Position numbers and translations under genes: made by a program
DNA from: Pseudomonadota bacterium
Lineage (GTDB): Bacteria; Pseudomonadota; Alphaproteobacteria; Sphingomonadales; Sphingomonadaceae
NCBI GenBank assembly: GCA_023433305.1
Contig: JAEZCZ010000007.1
Span: forward strand, 1-35,717
Length of the DNA stretch: 35,717 nucleotides
Direction of reading: 5' to 3'
Part shown: one piece after another, positions 7,457 through 16,343 of the stretch
Layout: each line of letters begins with the position of its first letter
Numbering within the stretch: the stretch's first letter is position 1
The notes under the pieces: generated by a model
Databases searched by the model: none
The model's input: only the letters and a program-made list of their open reading frames with translations
What the model was told of the DNA's origin: nothing

Positions 7457-10027
7457 ATGCCGCCAGCAGCCATAGAAGAGTACCGCCCGCTCGATCCGGG
7501 CATGGGAGTGGCTGTCGCCGAGCGCACTTATCTGCGGCGCATCCTCACCGACCGCGCGGCGGCGTTGCTCGATCCCGAGATTCGGCTCCACCCGCGCGAT
7601 CCGCATCTCAAGCCGTGGCTGGTCGCGCTGCACAACACCGGCGGATTCGATGTCGCGCTCGACGAGCGGGCCGCGATGCGTGGGTATGCGCCTGAAACGC
7701 GCTGGGAAACCTGGGGCGAGCTGGCCGCCCGGGTCGCCTATGGCAACGCGAGCCTGCTCCGCCTCGAGAACGGCAGGGGCGAGCCGCGCGGCGCACCCGA
7801 CACCGAGGCGCGCGAGCGCGACGAGCTGGGCGGCCTGATCGCGAAGGGCGCGGTTCTGATGTCGGGCCGCCACCTCCAGCACGGGGACCAGCACCAGCTG
7901 CTCCGCAACCAGGAGGTCTTCACCAACTGCAGCACCGCCGCGACCAGCTTCGCGCTGTTCTACCTGCTCCTCAACGGCTCGGGCGTGGGCCGCTGCTACG
8001 ACGACGACATGATGCTGGTGAACTGGGACAACATGCCCACGATCCGCGTCGTGCTCGACGACGTGCATCCCGATTTCGACCACTCGCAGCACACCTCGGT
8101 GCGCGATGCCCGGCATCTTTACGGCAAGGGCGCGAACGTGACCTGGCACGAGGTCGGCGACAGCCGCGAGGGCTGGGCCGAGGCGATCGAGCTGCTCGAG
8201 ATCATGACCTACCAGAAGGTCTATCGCGACCACCTGCTGGTGCTCGATTTCTCGCGCGTGCGCGGCCGCGGCGAGCCGATCATGGGCATGCAGGGTCGGC
8301 CCTCGTCGGGCCCCGTGCCGCTGATGAACGCGCTCGAAAAGATCGCCAAGATCAAGGGCGCCGGCCTCTCGGCATGGCGTCAGACGCTCAATATCGATCA
8401 CTACCTGGCGGAACCGGTGCTCGTCGGCGGCGCGCGCCGCGCGGCGCGCATGTCCACCAAGCACTGGACCGATTTCGAGGCGATCGACTTCATCGAGGTC
8501 AAGCGCCCGATCGAATACGAAGACAAGCCGATGGCGGAAGTCGCCGCGTTCCGCAGCGGCTGCAACAACCCGCCGCTCGCCTTCCTGTGGTCGAGCAACA
8601 ACAGCATCACCGTCGATGCCGACTTCTGGCGCCGGGTCGAGCTGGCCGAGGACCATCCCGAATACAACGACCGGCTCACCCGCCACGCCCGCGCGGTCCT
8701 CCAGCGCGGCGCCGAGTGCGCTTATGGCGACGGCACCGGCGAGCCCGGCTTCATCAACGAAGACCAGCTCGTCCGCAACGATGCCGGGCTCGATGCGCCC
8801 GCTTATCGCAGCGGCGAATACGTCGGCTCCGCCCTCTACCAGGTGTCCGACGACACCCGGCTTTATCTCGCCCGCCTCTCGCGCATCGTCGCGTCGAAGT
8901 CGAACGGCTACATCGTCAATCCGTGCGGCGAGATCGTGCTGTCGATCCTCGGCGCGTTCTGCGTGATCGCCGACGTCGCCCCGTTCCACTGCGACAGCCT
9001 CGACGAAGCGCACCAAGCCGTGCGCGCCGCGGTGCGCGCGCTGATGCGCGTCAACCTGATGGACAGCTTCTACGCCACCGAAGTGCGCCGCACCAACCGC
9101 ATCGGCGTCGGGCTCACCGGCGTCCATGAGTTCGCCTGGAAGTTCTTCCGCGTCGGCTTCCGCGACCTCGTCGCGCCCGACTTCGCCGGATACCAGCGCG
9201 CCAAGGAAGCGGGAGACGACCTCTCGGAAGGGGCCGTGCTCGCCTATCTCCCGGCGATCCGCGCGGCGGCCTTCTGGGACACGCTCGGCGCGATGTCGCG
9301 CTCGGTCTATGCCGAGGCGACCGCTTATGCCGAACAGCTCGGCGTTTCGGTCCCCCACACGATGACCACGATCAAGCCTTCGGGCTCGGTCTCCAAGCTG
9401 TTCGGGCTCACCGAAGGCTGGCACCTGCCTTCGATGCTGCACTACCTGCGCTGGGTGCAGTATCGGAACGACGACCCGCTGGTCGAGGAATACCGCCGGC
9501 TCGGGTACCCGGTGCGCACGCTCGAGGTCTACAAGGGCCACACGATCGTCGGCTTCCCGACCGCGCCGACCATCGCCCGGCTCGAGGGTATCGAGCCGCA
9601 TCTCGTCACCGCGGGAGAGGCCACGATGGAAGACCAGTTCACCTGGCTGCGGCTCGGCGAGCGGTTCTGGCTGGAAGGCTTCGCCGCAGACGAGCACATG
9701 GCCGGTGCCAAGGCGCTGCCGGCCTATGGCAACCAGATCAGCTACACGCTCAAGTACCGTTCGGACGTGACCGACTTCGCCACCTTCGAGGCGATGATCC
9801 GCGCGCACCAGCCGACGGTGCGCGCCTGCTCGGTCATGCCGCAGGACGACGATCTCTCGGCCTACGAGTACCTGCCCGAGCAGCCCGTTTCCAAGGCCGA
9901 GTTCGAAGGCATCGCGCGCGCGATCCAGCGCTCCGACGTCTCCGAGGACATCGGCCGCGAGCACCTCGACTGCACCACCGGCGCCTGTCCGATCGAGTTC
10001 CGCGACGGCGAGAAGGCCGCGGCCTGA
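7457..10027 (+). CDS. nrdJ: Adenosylcobalamin-dependent ribonucleoside-triphosphate reductase (class II)
   Basis: Reduces ribonucleotides to deoxyribonucleotides using a thiyl radical generated from coenzyme B12, without oxygen. The 856-residue protein resembles the monomeric Lactobacillus RTPR type. Cys158 (VFTNCSTAATSF) and Cys502 would form the active-site disulfide pair, and Cys490 in NPCGEIVLS is the thiyl-radical cysteine with its Asn and Glu partners. The C-terminal shuttle pair C839/C844 in LDCTTGACPIEF matches the CxxxxC tail of RTPR closely. TTIKPSGSVSKLFG is a phosphate-binding segment. The ATG start has AGGGAGAG six bases upstream; an in-frame TTG precedes it directly. The 180-base leader carries FNR- and NrdR-like sites. 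No cobalamin riboswitch is apparent. Confidence 0.92.
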   Translation: MPPAAIEEYRPLDPGMGVAVAERTYLRRILTDRAAALLDPEIRLHPRDPHLKPWLVALHNTGGFDVALDERAAMRGYAPETRWETWGELAARVAYGNASLLRLENGRGEPRGAPDTEARERDELGGLIAKGAVLMSGRHLQHGDQHQLLRNQEVFTNCSTAATSFALFYLLLNGSGVGRCYDDDMMLVNWDNMPTIRVVLDDVHPDFDHSQHTSVRDARHLYGKGANVTWHEVGDSREGWAEAIELLEIMTYQKVYRDHLLVLDFSRVRGRGEPIMGMQGRPSSGPVPLMNALEKIAKIKGAGLSAWRQTLNIDHYLAEPVLVGGARRAARMSTKHWTDFEAIDFIEVKRPIEYEDKPMAEVAAFRSGCNNPPLAFLWSSNNSITVDADFWRRVELAEDHPEYNDRLTRHARAVLQRGAECAYGDGTGEPGFINEDQLVRNDAGLDAPAYRSGEYVGSALYQVSDDTRLYLARLSRIVASKSNGYIVNPCGEIVLSILGAFCVIADVAPFHCDSLDEAHQAVRAAVRALMRVNLMDSFYATEVRRTNRIGVGLTGVHEFAWKFFRVGFRDLVAPDFAGYQRAKEAGDDLSEGAVLAYLPAIRAAAFWDTLGAMSRSVYAEATAYAEQLGVSVPHTMTTIKPSGSVSKLFGLTEGWHLPSMLHYLRWVQYRNDDPLVEEYRRLGYPVRTLEVYKGHTIVGFPTAPTIARLEGIEPHLVTAGEATMEDQFTWLRLGERFWLEGFAADEHMAGAKALPAYGNQISYTLKYRSDVTDFATFEAMIRAHQPTVRACSVMPQDDDLSAYEYLPEQPVSKAEFEGIARAIQRSDVSEDIGREHLDCTTGACPIEFRDGEKAAA

Positions 10028-10077
10028 GCCTGTCCGGGCGCTAGGCCGCGCCCCCCTTCGCCGCTACATGAGGCGGC

Positions 10078-11301
10078 ATGGGGGGTCTCGACATTGCCAT
10101 CGCCGGCTGCGGCATCGCCGGGCTCGCGGCCGCGTTGCTGCTTCGCCGGCAAGGCCATGCCGTCACGCTCTATGAGCGGTTCGAGGCGCCGCGGCCGCTC
10201 GGCTCGGGCCTGATGATCCAGCCGACCGGCCTCGCCGTTCTGTTCGAGCTGGCGCTGGCCGGCGATGTCGTCGCGCACGGCGCCGGCATCGAGCGCATCC
10301 TGGGCCTGAATGCCCATGGGGAAACCGTGCTCGACGCCCGTTACGCCGACCTCGGCTGGCCGATGGCATGCGGCTTCGGCATTCACCGGGCGAGCCTGTT
10401 CGGGGTGTTGCACGATGCGGTCGAGGCGGCGGGCATCGAGCTTCGCACCGGCCACGAGGTCGTCGGGGCCGAGTTGGTTCCCGATGGACGGCGTCTCCTG
10501 ATCGCCGGCGGCGCAGCATCCCCAACGCATGATCTGGTAGTAGACGCGTTGGGCGTGGCAAGCCCGCTCCTTCCGAGATCGAACGTCTGGCTGCCGTTCG
10601 GAGCCCTGTGGACCACGCTCGAGTGGCCGGATGACGGTCCGTTCGAGCGAAGCCGGCTCGAGCAGCGCTACGAACGGGCGCGCAAGATGGCCGGCGTCCT
10701 GCCAACCGGCCGACGGCGCGGCATGGGGCGAAATGAGCTGGCGCTGTTCTGGTCGCTGCGCGCCGACCGGCTCGCCGCATGGCGGGACCGCGGCGTGGCC
10801 CGCTGGAAAGACGAATTTCTCGCGCTCTGGCCGCAGTGCGCCCGGCTGCTCGACCAGGTGTCGGATCCCGCCGAGCTGACTTTCGCGCGCTATGCCCATC
10901 GCACCCACCGCACGCCCGTCGAGCCGCGGCTGATCCATATCGGCGACGCTTGGCATGCCGCCAGCCCGCAGCTCGGGCAGGGCGCCAACATGGCGCTGCT
11001 CGACGCCTGGGCGCTCTCGATGGCTCTGTGCGGTGGCGAGCCTTTGGAGCGCCGCCTTGAACGCGCGGTGGCTCTGCGTAGGTCGCACGTCGCGCTCTAC
11101 CAGCGCCTCACCGCGCTTTTCACGCCCGCCTACCAGAGCGACTCGATCTGGCCCGCGCTCCTGCGCGACGTCGCGCTCGCGCCGCTTTCGCGTGTCGGCC
11201 CGGGTCCGCGCATTCAGGCGGACATGGTTTCCGGCCTGACGGGCGGCCCGCTTGCCAAGCTCGGGCTGGCGAGGCCCGACTTCGTCGCGCTCAGGCGGTG
11301 A
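10078..11301 (+). CDS. FAD-dependent monooxygenase, PHBH family
   Basis: A 407-residue flavoprotein hydroxylase of the p-hydroxybenzoate hydroxylase fold that would use NAD(P)H and O2 to hydroxylate an aromatic or similar substrate. The N-terminal dinucleotide motif is AIAGCGIAGLAAALLLRRQG (GxGxxG) with Glu in LYERFEAPRPLGSG. The second FAD motif is IHIGDAWHAASPQLGQGAN. The usual DG motif between them reads VVDALGVASPLL, an imperfect form. AGGCGG lies just before the ATG. The gene converges on the intradiol-dioxygenase-like gene with an 11-base overlap of 3' ends. Juxtaposition of a hydroxylase and a dioxygenase-like protein is suggestive of aromatic chemistry, but they are in opposite orientation, so this is weak. 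Confidence 0.82.
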   Translation: MGGLDIAIAGCGIAGLAAALLLRRQGHAVTLYERFEAPRPLGSGLMIQPTGLAVLFELALAGDVVAHGAGIERILGLNAHGETVLDARYADLGWPMACGFGIHRASLFGVLHDAVEAAGIELRTGHEVVGAELVPDGRRLLIAGGAASPTHDLVVDALGVASPLLPRSNVWLPFGALWTTLEWPDDGPFERSRLEQRYERARKMAGVLPTGRRRGMGRNELALFWSLRADRLAAWRDRGVARWKDEFLALWPQCARLLDQVSDPAELTFARYAHRTHRTPVEPRLIHIGDAWHAASPQLGQGANMALLDAWALSMALCGGEPLERRLERAVALRRSHVALYQRLTALFTPAYQSDSIWPALLRDVALAPLSRVGPGPRIQADMVSGLTGGPLAKLGLARPDFVALRR

Positions 11302-12052
11302 GCACGATCCGCGCCGCGCCGCGATAGCCGGTTTGCGGATCGCCGGTCATGGTCACCACCTGGCCCGCGCCCCCGGTGTCGGCGAACACGAAGTCGCGCG
11401 ACAGGGGCAGGCGTTCAAGGTTGCGCAGGCTGTCGCCGTAGCGGGCGTCGTCGCGGTAGATCGCGCGGCATTCGGCCTCGGGGAAGGCGAGCTGCGAGAC
11501 CAGCAGCGGCCGTGCGCCGGCCAGCGCGGCTTCGGCGCTCTCGAAGACCTCGAAGTGGCAATGCGGATAGCGCCCGCCGTAGCAACCCGGGACGATGGCG
11601 GTGAAGCGCAGGCGACCTGCCTCGTCGGCGGCCTGCAGGCCGCGCAGGTAGTTCTCGCCGGGCAGGTCGTAGAGCGAATAGGCACCGGCCGCGTCGTTCT
11701 GCCACAGATAGACCGCGCGGCCGCCGAGCGGCGCGCAGGCGGCGCCGGCGCTCGCGATCTCGAGCTCCAGCTCCAGCGGAACGCCTTCGGCGCGGCCGGT
11801 CATGCCGGCGAAGCTCGGGCGGGTGTCGCGGCGCACCACCTCGTCGGTCGCCAGCACGTTGATCGGGCGCGGGCGGCCGTTGCTGCCGTCGGCGGGGAAG
11901 GGGCCCTTGATCTCGGTCGGCGTCGCGGCACAGGCCTGGCCGTCGGCTTGCGCCCCCGCGCGGCTGCCGCACGCCCCCAGAACTGCGCCGCCGAGCCCGA
12001 GCGCAATCCCGCCGAGCATCTGCCGCCGGTCGACCTCGAGCTGGCTGATCAT
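11291..12052 (-). CDS. Exported intradiol ring-cleavage dioxygenase-like protein
   Basis: 253 residues. The N-terminus DRRQMLGGIALGLGGAVLGAC is a twin-arginine-type signal that also contains a lipobox (LGAC, Cys28), so the protein is probably exported folded and may be lipidated. The metal site of intradiol dioxygenases is recognisable: PGCYGGRYPHCHFEV supplies Tyr158, His164 and His166, and GAYSLYD offers a Tyr near 125. Family enzymes cleave catechols with Fe(III), but exported members of this subfamily mostly have no proven substrate. Its ATG overlaps the stop of the thioredoxin lipoprotein gene by ATGA, so the two are translationally coupled. Confidence 0.82.
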   Translation of the reverse strand: MISQLEVDRRQMLGGIALGLGGAVLGACGSRAGAQADGQACAATPTEIKGPFPADGSNGRPRPINVLATDEVVRRDTRPSFAGMTGRAEGVPLELELEIASAGAACAPLGGRAVYLWQNDAAGAYSLYDLPGENYLRGLQAADEAGRLRFTAIVPGCYGGRYPHCHFEVFESAEAALAGARPLLVSQLAFPEAECRAIYRDDARYGDSLRNLERLPLSRDFVFADTGGAGQVVTMTGDPQTGYRGAARIVLTA

Positions 12053-12624
12053 GTTGCGGTCGCCTCCGCCACCAGCTCGCGCGCTTCGGCGCTCGACCAG
12101 TCGTAGCCGCCGAGCACGCGCCAGACTTCCTTGCCTTCGGCGTCGTAGAGCACGGTCAGCGGCAGCCCCGTCCCCCCGCCGTAGGCCACCGCCAGCTCGT
12201 TCTTCGGGTCCATCCATTGCGGCAGGTTGGCGAGCTTGCGCTGCTCGAAGAACGGTACGACCTTTTCGGCACCCTGGAGGTCCTCGCTGACGGTGAGCAC
12301 CTCGACGCTGTCGCCCAGCTCGCCCGCCAGCTCGTCGAGCAGCGGCATCTCGGTCACGCAGGGCACGCACCACGTCGCCCAGAGGTTCACCAGCACCGGC
12401 TTGCCGCCGAGGCTGGCGAGATCGAGCGTCGCGCCGGAGGGGTCGGTCAGGGCGACCGCCGGGATCGTCTCGCCCGCGAAGCTGCGATCGACCTTGCCGG
12501 TCAATTCGCCCGCGGCATCGGCAGTTTCGCCTTCCGGTTGCGCGGGTTGGGCGCTTTCCCTATCGCACCCCGCCAGAACGAGGGCGAACGCGCACGTGAG
12601 CGAAACCAAGGGCAACCGGGGCAT
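12049..12624 (-). CDS. TlpA-like thioredoxin-fold lipoprotein
   Basis: 191 residues. The signal peptide ends in LVLAGC, a lipobox with Cys20, so the protein is expected to be anchored facing the periplasm. A redox-active WATWCVPC motif (Cys86, Cys89) follows GGKPVLVNLW, and a cis-proline is present in GTGLPLTVLYD. TlpA/ResA relatives reduce periplasmic disulfides, for example on copper chaperones or cytochromes. The start at 12624 has GGAG six bases upstream and only 16 bases separate it from the divergent argH start, so the two genes must share a promoter region reaching into each other. It is coupled to the dioxygenase-like gene, possibly as a redox partner; that is inference. Confidence 0.87.
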   Translation of the reverse strand: MPRLPLVSLTCAFALVLAGCDRESAQPAQPEGETADAAGELTGKVDRSFAGETIPAVALTDPSGATLDLASLGGKPVLVNLWATWCVPCVTEMPLLDELAGELGDSVEVLTVSEDLQGAEKVVPFFEQRKLANLPQWMDPKNELAVAYGGGTGLPLTVLYDAEGKEVWRVLGGYDWSSAEARELVAEATAT

Positions 12625-12640
12625 TACAGGCTCCAACCAG

Positions 12641-14017
12641 ATGTGGGGTGGGCGCTTCGCCGAAGGGCCCAGCGCAATCATGCGCGAGATTAACGCTTCC
12701 ATCCCGTTCGACAAGGCGCTGTGGCGGCAGGACATCGCGGCGAGCAAGGCGCATGTGGCGATGCTCGGGGCCTGCGGGATCGTCTCGAGCGACGACGCGG
12801 TCGCGATTGCCGACGGGCTCGACCAGGTCGCCGCCGAGTACGAGCGCGACGGGGTGCCGGAAGACTGGGCGCTCGAAGACATTCACATGACCACCGAGAG
12901 CCGGCTGGCCGAGCTGATCGGGCCGGCGGCGGGGCGCCTGCACACCGCGCGCAGTCGCAACGACCAGGTGGCGACCGATTTCAAGCTGTGGGTGCGCGAC
13001 GCGATCGACCAGGCTGATGCCGGACTAGAGGCGCTGCAGCGCGCGCTTGTGGCTCGGGCGGACGAGCATGCCGACAGCATCATGCCCGGCTTCACGCACC
13101 TGCAGACCGCGCAGCCGGTGACGCTCGGCCATCACCTGATGGCGTACTACGAAATGGTGCGGCGGGACCGGTCACGCTTTGCCGATGCGCGCAAGCGGCT
13201 CAACGAGAGCCCGCTCGGTAGCGCCGCGCTCGCCGGCACCGGCTTTCCGATCGACCGCGAGATGACTGCGCAGGCGCTCGGCTTCGACCGGCCGACGGCG
13301 AACAGCCTCGATGCGGTGTCGGACCGCGACTTCGCGCTCGATTACCTGACCGCCGCGGCGCAGTGCTCGCTGCACCTGTCGCGGTTGGCCGAGGAGTTCG
13401 TGATCTGGGCGAGCCAGCCGTTCGGCTTCGTCCGCCTGCCCGACGCGCTCAGCACCGGCAGCTCGATCATGCCGCAGAAGAAGAACCCCGACGCCGCCGA
13501 GCTGGTGCGCGGCCATTCCGGGCGGATCGTCGGCTGTGCGGTCTCGCTGATGGTGACGATGAAGGGCCTGCCGCTCGCCTATTCGAAGGACATGCAGGAC
13601 GACAAGCCGCCGGTGTTCGAGGCGGCCGGGCTGCTCGGGCTGTCGATCGCGGCGATGACCGGGATGGTCGAGGCAAGCGAGTTCCGCACCGAGCGGATGC
13701 GCCGGGCGGCCGAGCTCGGGTATGCTACCGCCACCGATCTTGCCGACTGGCTGGTGCGTGAGGCGGGCATTCCGTTCCGCGAGGCGCACCACATCACCGG
13801 CGCCGCGGTGAAGCTGGCGGAAAGCCGCGGCGTGGCGCTCGAGGCGCTGCCGCTCGCCGACCTCCAGGCTATCGACAGTCGGATCGGCGAGGGCGTGTTC
13901 CGCGCGCTCTCGGTCGAGGCCTCGGTCGCCGCGCGCGCCAGCCACGGCGGCACCGCGCCCGACCAGGTCCGCAAGCGTATCGCCGAAGCCCGCGAGGCGC
14001 TAGGGAACGCCCGATGA
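12641..14017 (+). CDS. argH: Argininosuccinate lyase
   Basis: Splits argininosuccinate into arginine and fumarate, the last step of arginine synthesis. The protein is 458 residues, typical for the family, and begins MWGGRFAEGPSAIM. Conserved blocks include TARSRNDQVATDFKLW, MPGFTHLQTAQPVT and the fumarase-superfamily signature GSSIMPQKKNPD with the catalytic Ser loop. The ATG 12641 start is chosen because it places WGGRF at the N-terminus; an in-frame GTG at 12596 would overlap the divergent tlpA-like gene. A weak AGG lies upstream. The stop overlaps the next gene by ATGA. Confidence 0.95.
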   Translation: MWGGRFAEGPSAIMREINASIPFDKALWRQDIAASKAHVAMLGACGIVSSDDAVAIADGLDQVAAEYERDGVPEDWALEDIHMTTESRLAELIGPAAGRLHTARSRNDQVATDFKLWVRDAIDQADAGLEALQRALVARADEHADSIMPGFTHLQTAQPVTLGHHLMAYYEMVRRDRSRFADARKRLNESPLGSAALAGTGFPIDREMTAQALGFDRPTANSLDAVSDRDFALDYLTAAAQCSLHLSRLAEEFVIWASQPFGFVRLPDALSTGSSIMPQKKNPDAAELVRGHSGRIVGCAVSLMVTMKGLPLAYSKDMQDDKPPVFEAAGLLGLSIAAMTGMVEASEFRTERMRRAAELGYATATDLADWLVREAGIPFREAHHITGAAVKLAESRGVALEALPLADLQAIDSRIGEGVFRALSVEASVAARASHGGTAPDQVRKRIAEAREALGNAR

Positions 14018-14256
14018 CTCGCGCCGCGTCCGCCCTGCTGCTCCTGCTTGCGCTCGCCGCCTGCGGCAGCCAGGGCGATCTCGAGCCGGTCGCCGGCGCC
14101 TCGCTGCCGCCTGCGCCTTACGGCCGCAGCGATCCGCCGAGCGCCGAGGAACTGCTCGAGCTCGATCCGCAGGCCGCGCCCGAGCGCAACGTCGAGCTGC
14201 GGCGCGAATCCGAAGAGCGCGAGGACGATCCCTTCGACCTCCCGCCGGAAGGCTGA
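14014..14256 (+). CDS. Small LptM/YifL-like outer-membrane lipoprotein
   Basis: 80 residues. The signal peptide ends LALAAC with Cys17 as the lipidated residue, followed by GSQGDLEPV. This resembles the ACGxxGxL start of LptM (YifL), the short lipoprotein that helps mature the LptDE lipopolysaccharide translocon. The rest is acidic and proline-rich with no fold visible. Coupled to argH by ATGA and 12 bases before lysA. In enterobacteria yifL lies beside the lysine gene dapF, so the lysine-gene neighbourhood is comparable. Assignment to LptM rests on the short motif and on context only. Confidence 0.65.
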   Translation: MTRAASALLLLLALAACGSQGDLEPVAGASLPPAPYGRSDPPSAEELLELDPQAAPERNVELRRESEEREDDPFDLPPEG

Positions 14257-14268
14257 ACAAGACAAGTC

Positions 14269-15528
14269 ATGGACCATTTTCACCTGGTTAACGGGGAGCT
14301 TTACGCCGAGGCCGTCCCACTCGCACGCATCGCCGAGGAAGTCGGCACGCCCGTGTATGTCTATTCGCGCGCCACGTTGGAGCGTCATGCTCGCGTGTTC
14401 CGCGAAGGGCTGGCGGACGTGGGCCCGGCGCACTTTGCCTTCGCGGTAAAGAGCAACCCGAACCTCGCGGTGCTGCGCGTGATGCGGCGCGAGGGCTTTG
14501 GGGCCGATGTCGTCTCGGGCGGCGAGCTGGCGCGCGCGCTGGCAGCCGGCATGCCGGCGCAGGACATCGTCTTTTCGGGCGTGGGCAAGACCTCGCGCGA
14601 GCTGGTCCAGGGGCTCGATACCGGGATCGGCCAGTTCAACATCGAGTCCGAGGAAGAAGGCGCCGAGCTTTCGGAGCTCGCGGCGGCGCGCGGCTTGCGC
14701 GCACCCTGTGCCCTTCGGGTAAATCCCGACATCGACGCCGGCACGCACGACAAGATTTCGACCGGCAAGGCCGACAACAAGTTCGGCGTTCCGATCGGCC
14801 GCGCACCGGAGATCTACGCGCGGCTCGCGGCGATGCCGGGGCTCGAGATGCGCGGGCTCGCGGTTCATATCGGCAGCCAGCTCTCTGAGCTGCGTCCCCT
14901 CGAGCTGGCGTTCGAGAAGCTCGGAGCGCTCCTCTCGAACCTGCGCAGCGCGGGACAGAGCGTCACGCACATGGATCTCGGCGGCGGCCTCGGCGTGCCG
15001 TACAAGGCGACCGACGTGATGCCGAGCCCGGCCGAGTACGGTGCCATGGTCGCGCGGGTGACTCGAGGATGGGACGTCACGCTGATGTTCGAGCCGGGTC
15101 GCGTGATAGCCGGCAATGCCGGCGTGCTGCTGACGCGCGTCATCCGGGTAAAGAAAGGCGTGCACGATCCGTTCGTGATCGTCGACGCGGCGATGAACGA
15201 CCTCGCGCGGCCGGCGCTCTATGGAGCGTGGCATGATTTCGAGGCGGTGAAGCCCTCGAACAGACGGATGAGCGCCAACATCGTCGGCCCGATTTGCGAG
15301 ACCGGCGACACGTTTGCGATGGGCCGCGACATCGAGGGCGTCGAGGCAGGCGACCTGGCGGTGTTCCGCACCGCCGGAGCCTATGGGGCCACGATGGCCT
15401 CCAGCTACAACAGCCGCGGCTTCGTCGCCGAGGTGATGGTCGACGGTGACAAGTTCGCCGTGGTGGCCGACCGCATCCTTCCCGAAGAGATCACCGCCGC
15501 CGAGCGCGTGCCCGACTGGCTCGACTGA
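14269..15528 (+). CDS. lysA: Diaminopimelate decarboxylase
   Basis: PLP-dependent conversion of meso-diaminopimelate to lysine, final step of the pathway. 419 residues, the usual size. PLP Lys61 sits in FAFAVKSNPNLAVL; HIGSQL and DLGGGLGVPY are the phosphate-binding barrel loops; FEPGRVIAGNAG and GPICETGDTFA (active-site Cys contributed across the dimer) follow. It lies 12 bases after the LptM-like gene and its TGA stop overlaps the start of the siroheme synthase gene by one base, giving the order argH-lipoprotein-lysA-cysG. Confidence 0.96.
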   Translation: MDHFHLVNGELYAEAVPLARIAEEVGTPVYVYSRATLERHARVFREGLADVGPAHFAFAVKSNPNLAVLRVMRREGFGADVVSGGELARALAAGMPAQDIVFSGVGKTSRELVQGLDTGIGQFNIESEEEGAELSELAAARGLRAPCALRVNPDIDAGTHDKISTGKADNKFGVPIGRAPEIYARLAAMPGLEMRGLAVHIGSQLSELRPLELAFEKLGALLSNLRSAGQSVTHMDLGGGLGVPYKATDVMPSPAEYGAMVARVTRGWDVTLMFEPGRVIAGNAGVLLTRVIRVKKGVHDPFVIVDAAMNDLARPALYGAWHDFEAVKPSNRRMSANIVGPICETGDTFAMGRDIEGVEAGDLAVFRTAGAYGATMASSYNSRGFVAEVMVDGDKFAVVADRILPEEITAAERVPDWLD

Positions 15529-16298
15529 TGCGCGCGTTACCGCTCTTCCATCGCGTGGCTGGGAAACCGGTCGTCGTGCTGGGAGAGGGAGAGGCGGCAG
15601 ATGCCAAGCGGCGGCTGGTCGAACGCGCGGGGGGGCGGCCCGTTGCGGAGGTCGAGCGAGGCGCCGGGTTGGCCTTCGTGGCGCATGCCGATCCCGCGCT
15701 TTGCGAGGCCGAAGCTTCGCGGCTTCGCGAAGCGGGCCTGCTGGTCAACGTCGTGGACAGGCCGGACCTGTGCGATTTCACCACCCCCAGCATCGTCGAT
15801 CGCGATCCTGTGCTGATCGCCGTCGGCACTGACGGAACCTCCGCCGGGCTGGCCAAGCATCTGCGGTTGCGGCTCGAAACTCTGCTTCCGGCAAGCCTCG
15901 GTCGGCTCGCGGAGGCGCTCCATGCCGCCCGCGGCGCTTTGCGCGCCAGGTGGCCCGGTGGCGCCGACCGCCGCCGGGTGCTCGATGCCGCGCTTGAAGA
16001 GGGCGGCGCGCTCGATCCGCTGGTCGAAACCAGCGCCGACCGGGTCGACGCCTGGCTTGGCGCAAGCGAGCACGACACGAAGGGCGAGGCGGTCTCGATC
16101 GTGCTTTCCAGCACCGATCCTGAGGATTTGACCTTGCGCCAGGCACGCCTTCTCGGACGCGCCGACTGCATCCTGTTCGAACCAGCCGTGCCGGCGGACG
16201 TCCTCGACCGCGCGCGTGCCGACGCCGTGCGGCTTGAACTTCCATACGATGGTAAACCGCCGGAGGGTCTGGTGCTGATGGTGACGCTCGCGCGCTGA
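15528..16298 (+). CDS. Siroheme synthase (precorrin-2 dehydrogenase/ferrochelatase) with a truncated methyltransferase tail
   Basis: 256 residues. The N-terminal two thirds match the CysG-N/Met8 module that oxidises precorrin-2 to sirohydrochlorin and inserts iron: VVVLGEGEAADAKRRLVERA is the NAD site, LVNVVDRPDLCDFTTPSIVD and the following AVGTDGTSAGLAKHLR are signature blocks. The tail from about residue 187 (VSIVLSSTDPEDLTLRQARL, then a LLGRADCILFEP block) resembles the first 50 residues of a SUMT (CobA) domain, whose normal GxGPGDPELLTLRA is here degraded to SSTDPEDLTLRQ. The rest of SUMT is absent, so methyl transfer must come from a separate enzyme. Coupled to lysA by TGATG. Confidence 0.85.
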   Translation: MRALPLFHRVAGKPVVVLGEGEAADAKRRLVERAGGRPVAEVERGAGLAFVAHADPALCEAEASRLREAGLLVNVVDRPDLCDFTTPSIVDRDPVLIAVGTDGTSAGLAKHLRLRLETLLPASLGRLAEALHAARGALRARWPGGADRRRVLDAALEEGGALDPLVETSADRVDAWLGASEHDTKGEAVSIVLSSTDPEDLTLRQARLLGRADCILFEPAVPADVLDRARADAVRLELPYDGKPPEGLVLMVTLAR

Positions 16299-16343
16299 TT
16301 TTTCAGGCGAGTGGCGGCTTCCCGGCGCAGAAGGAATTCGAAG

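Noticed and set aside
7397..9964. 855-codon open frame antisense to nrdJ
   Set aside because: Full-length shadow of a certain gene, no recognisable motif, and it would run through the regulatory leader.
10019..10049. GCGGCCT/AGGCCGC inverted repeat across the nrdJ stop as a terminator
   Set aside because: Seven-base stem with a 17-base loop and no T run; too weak to call.
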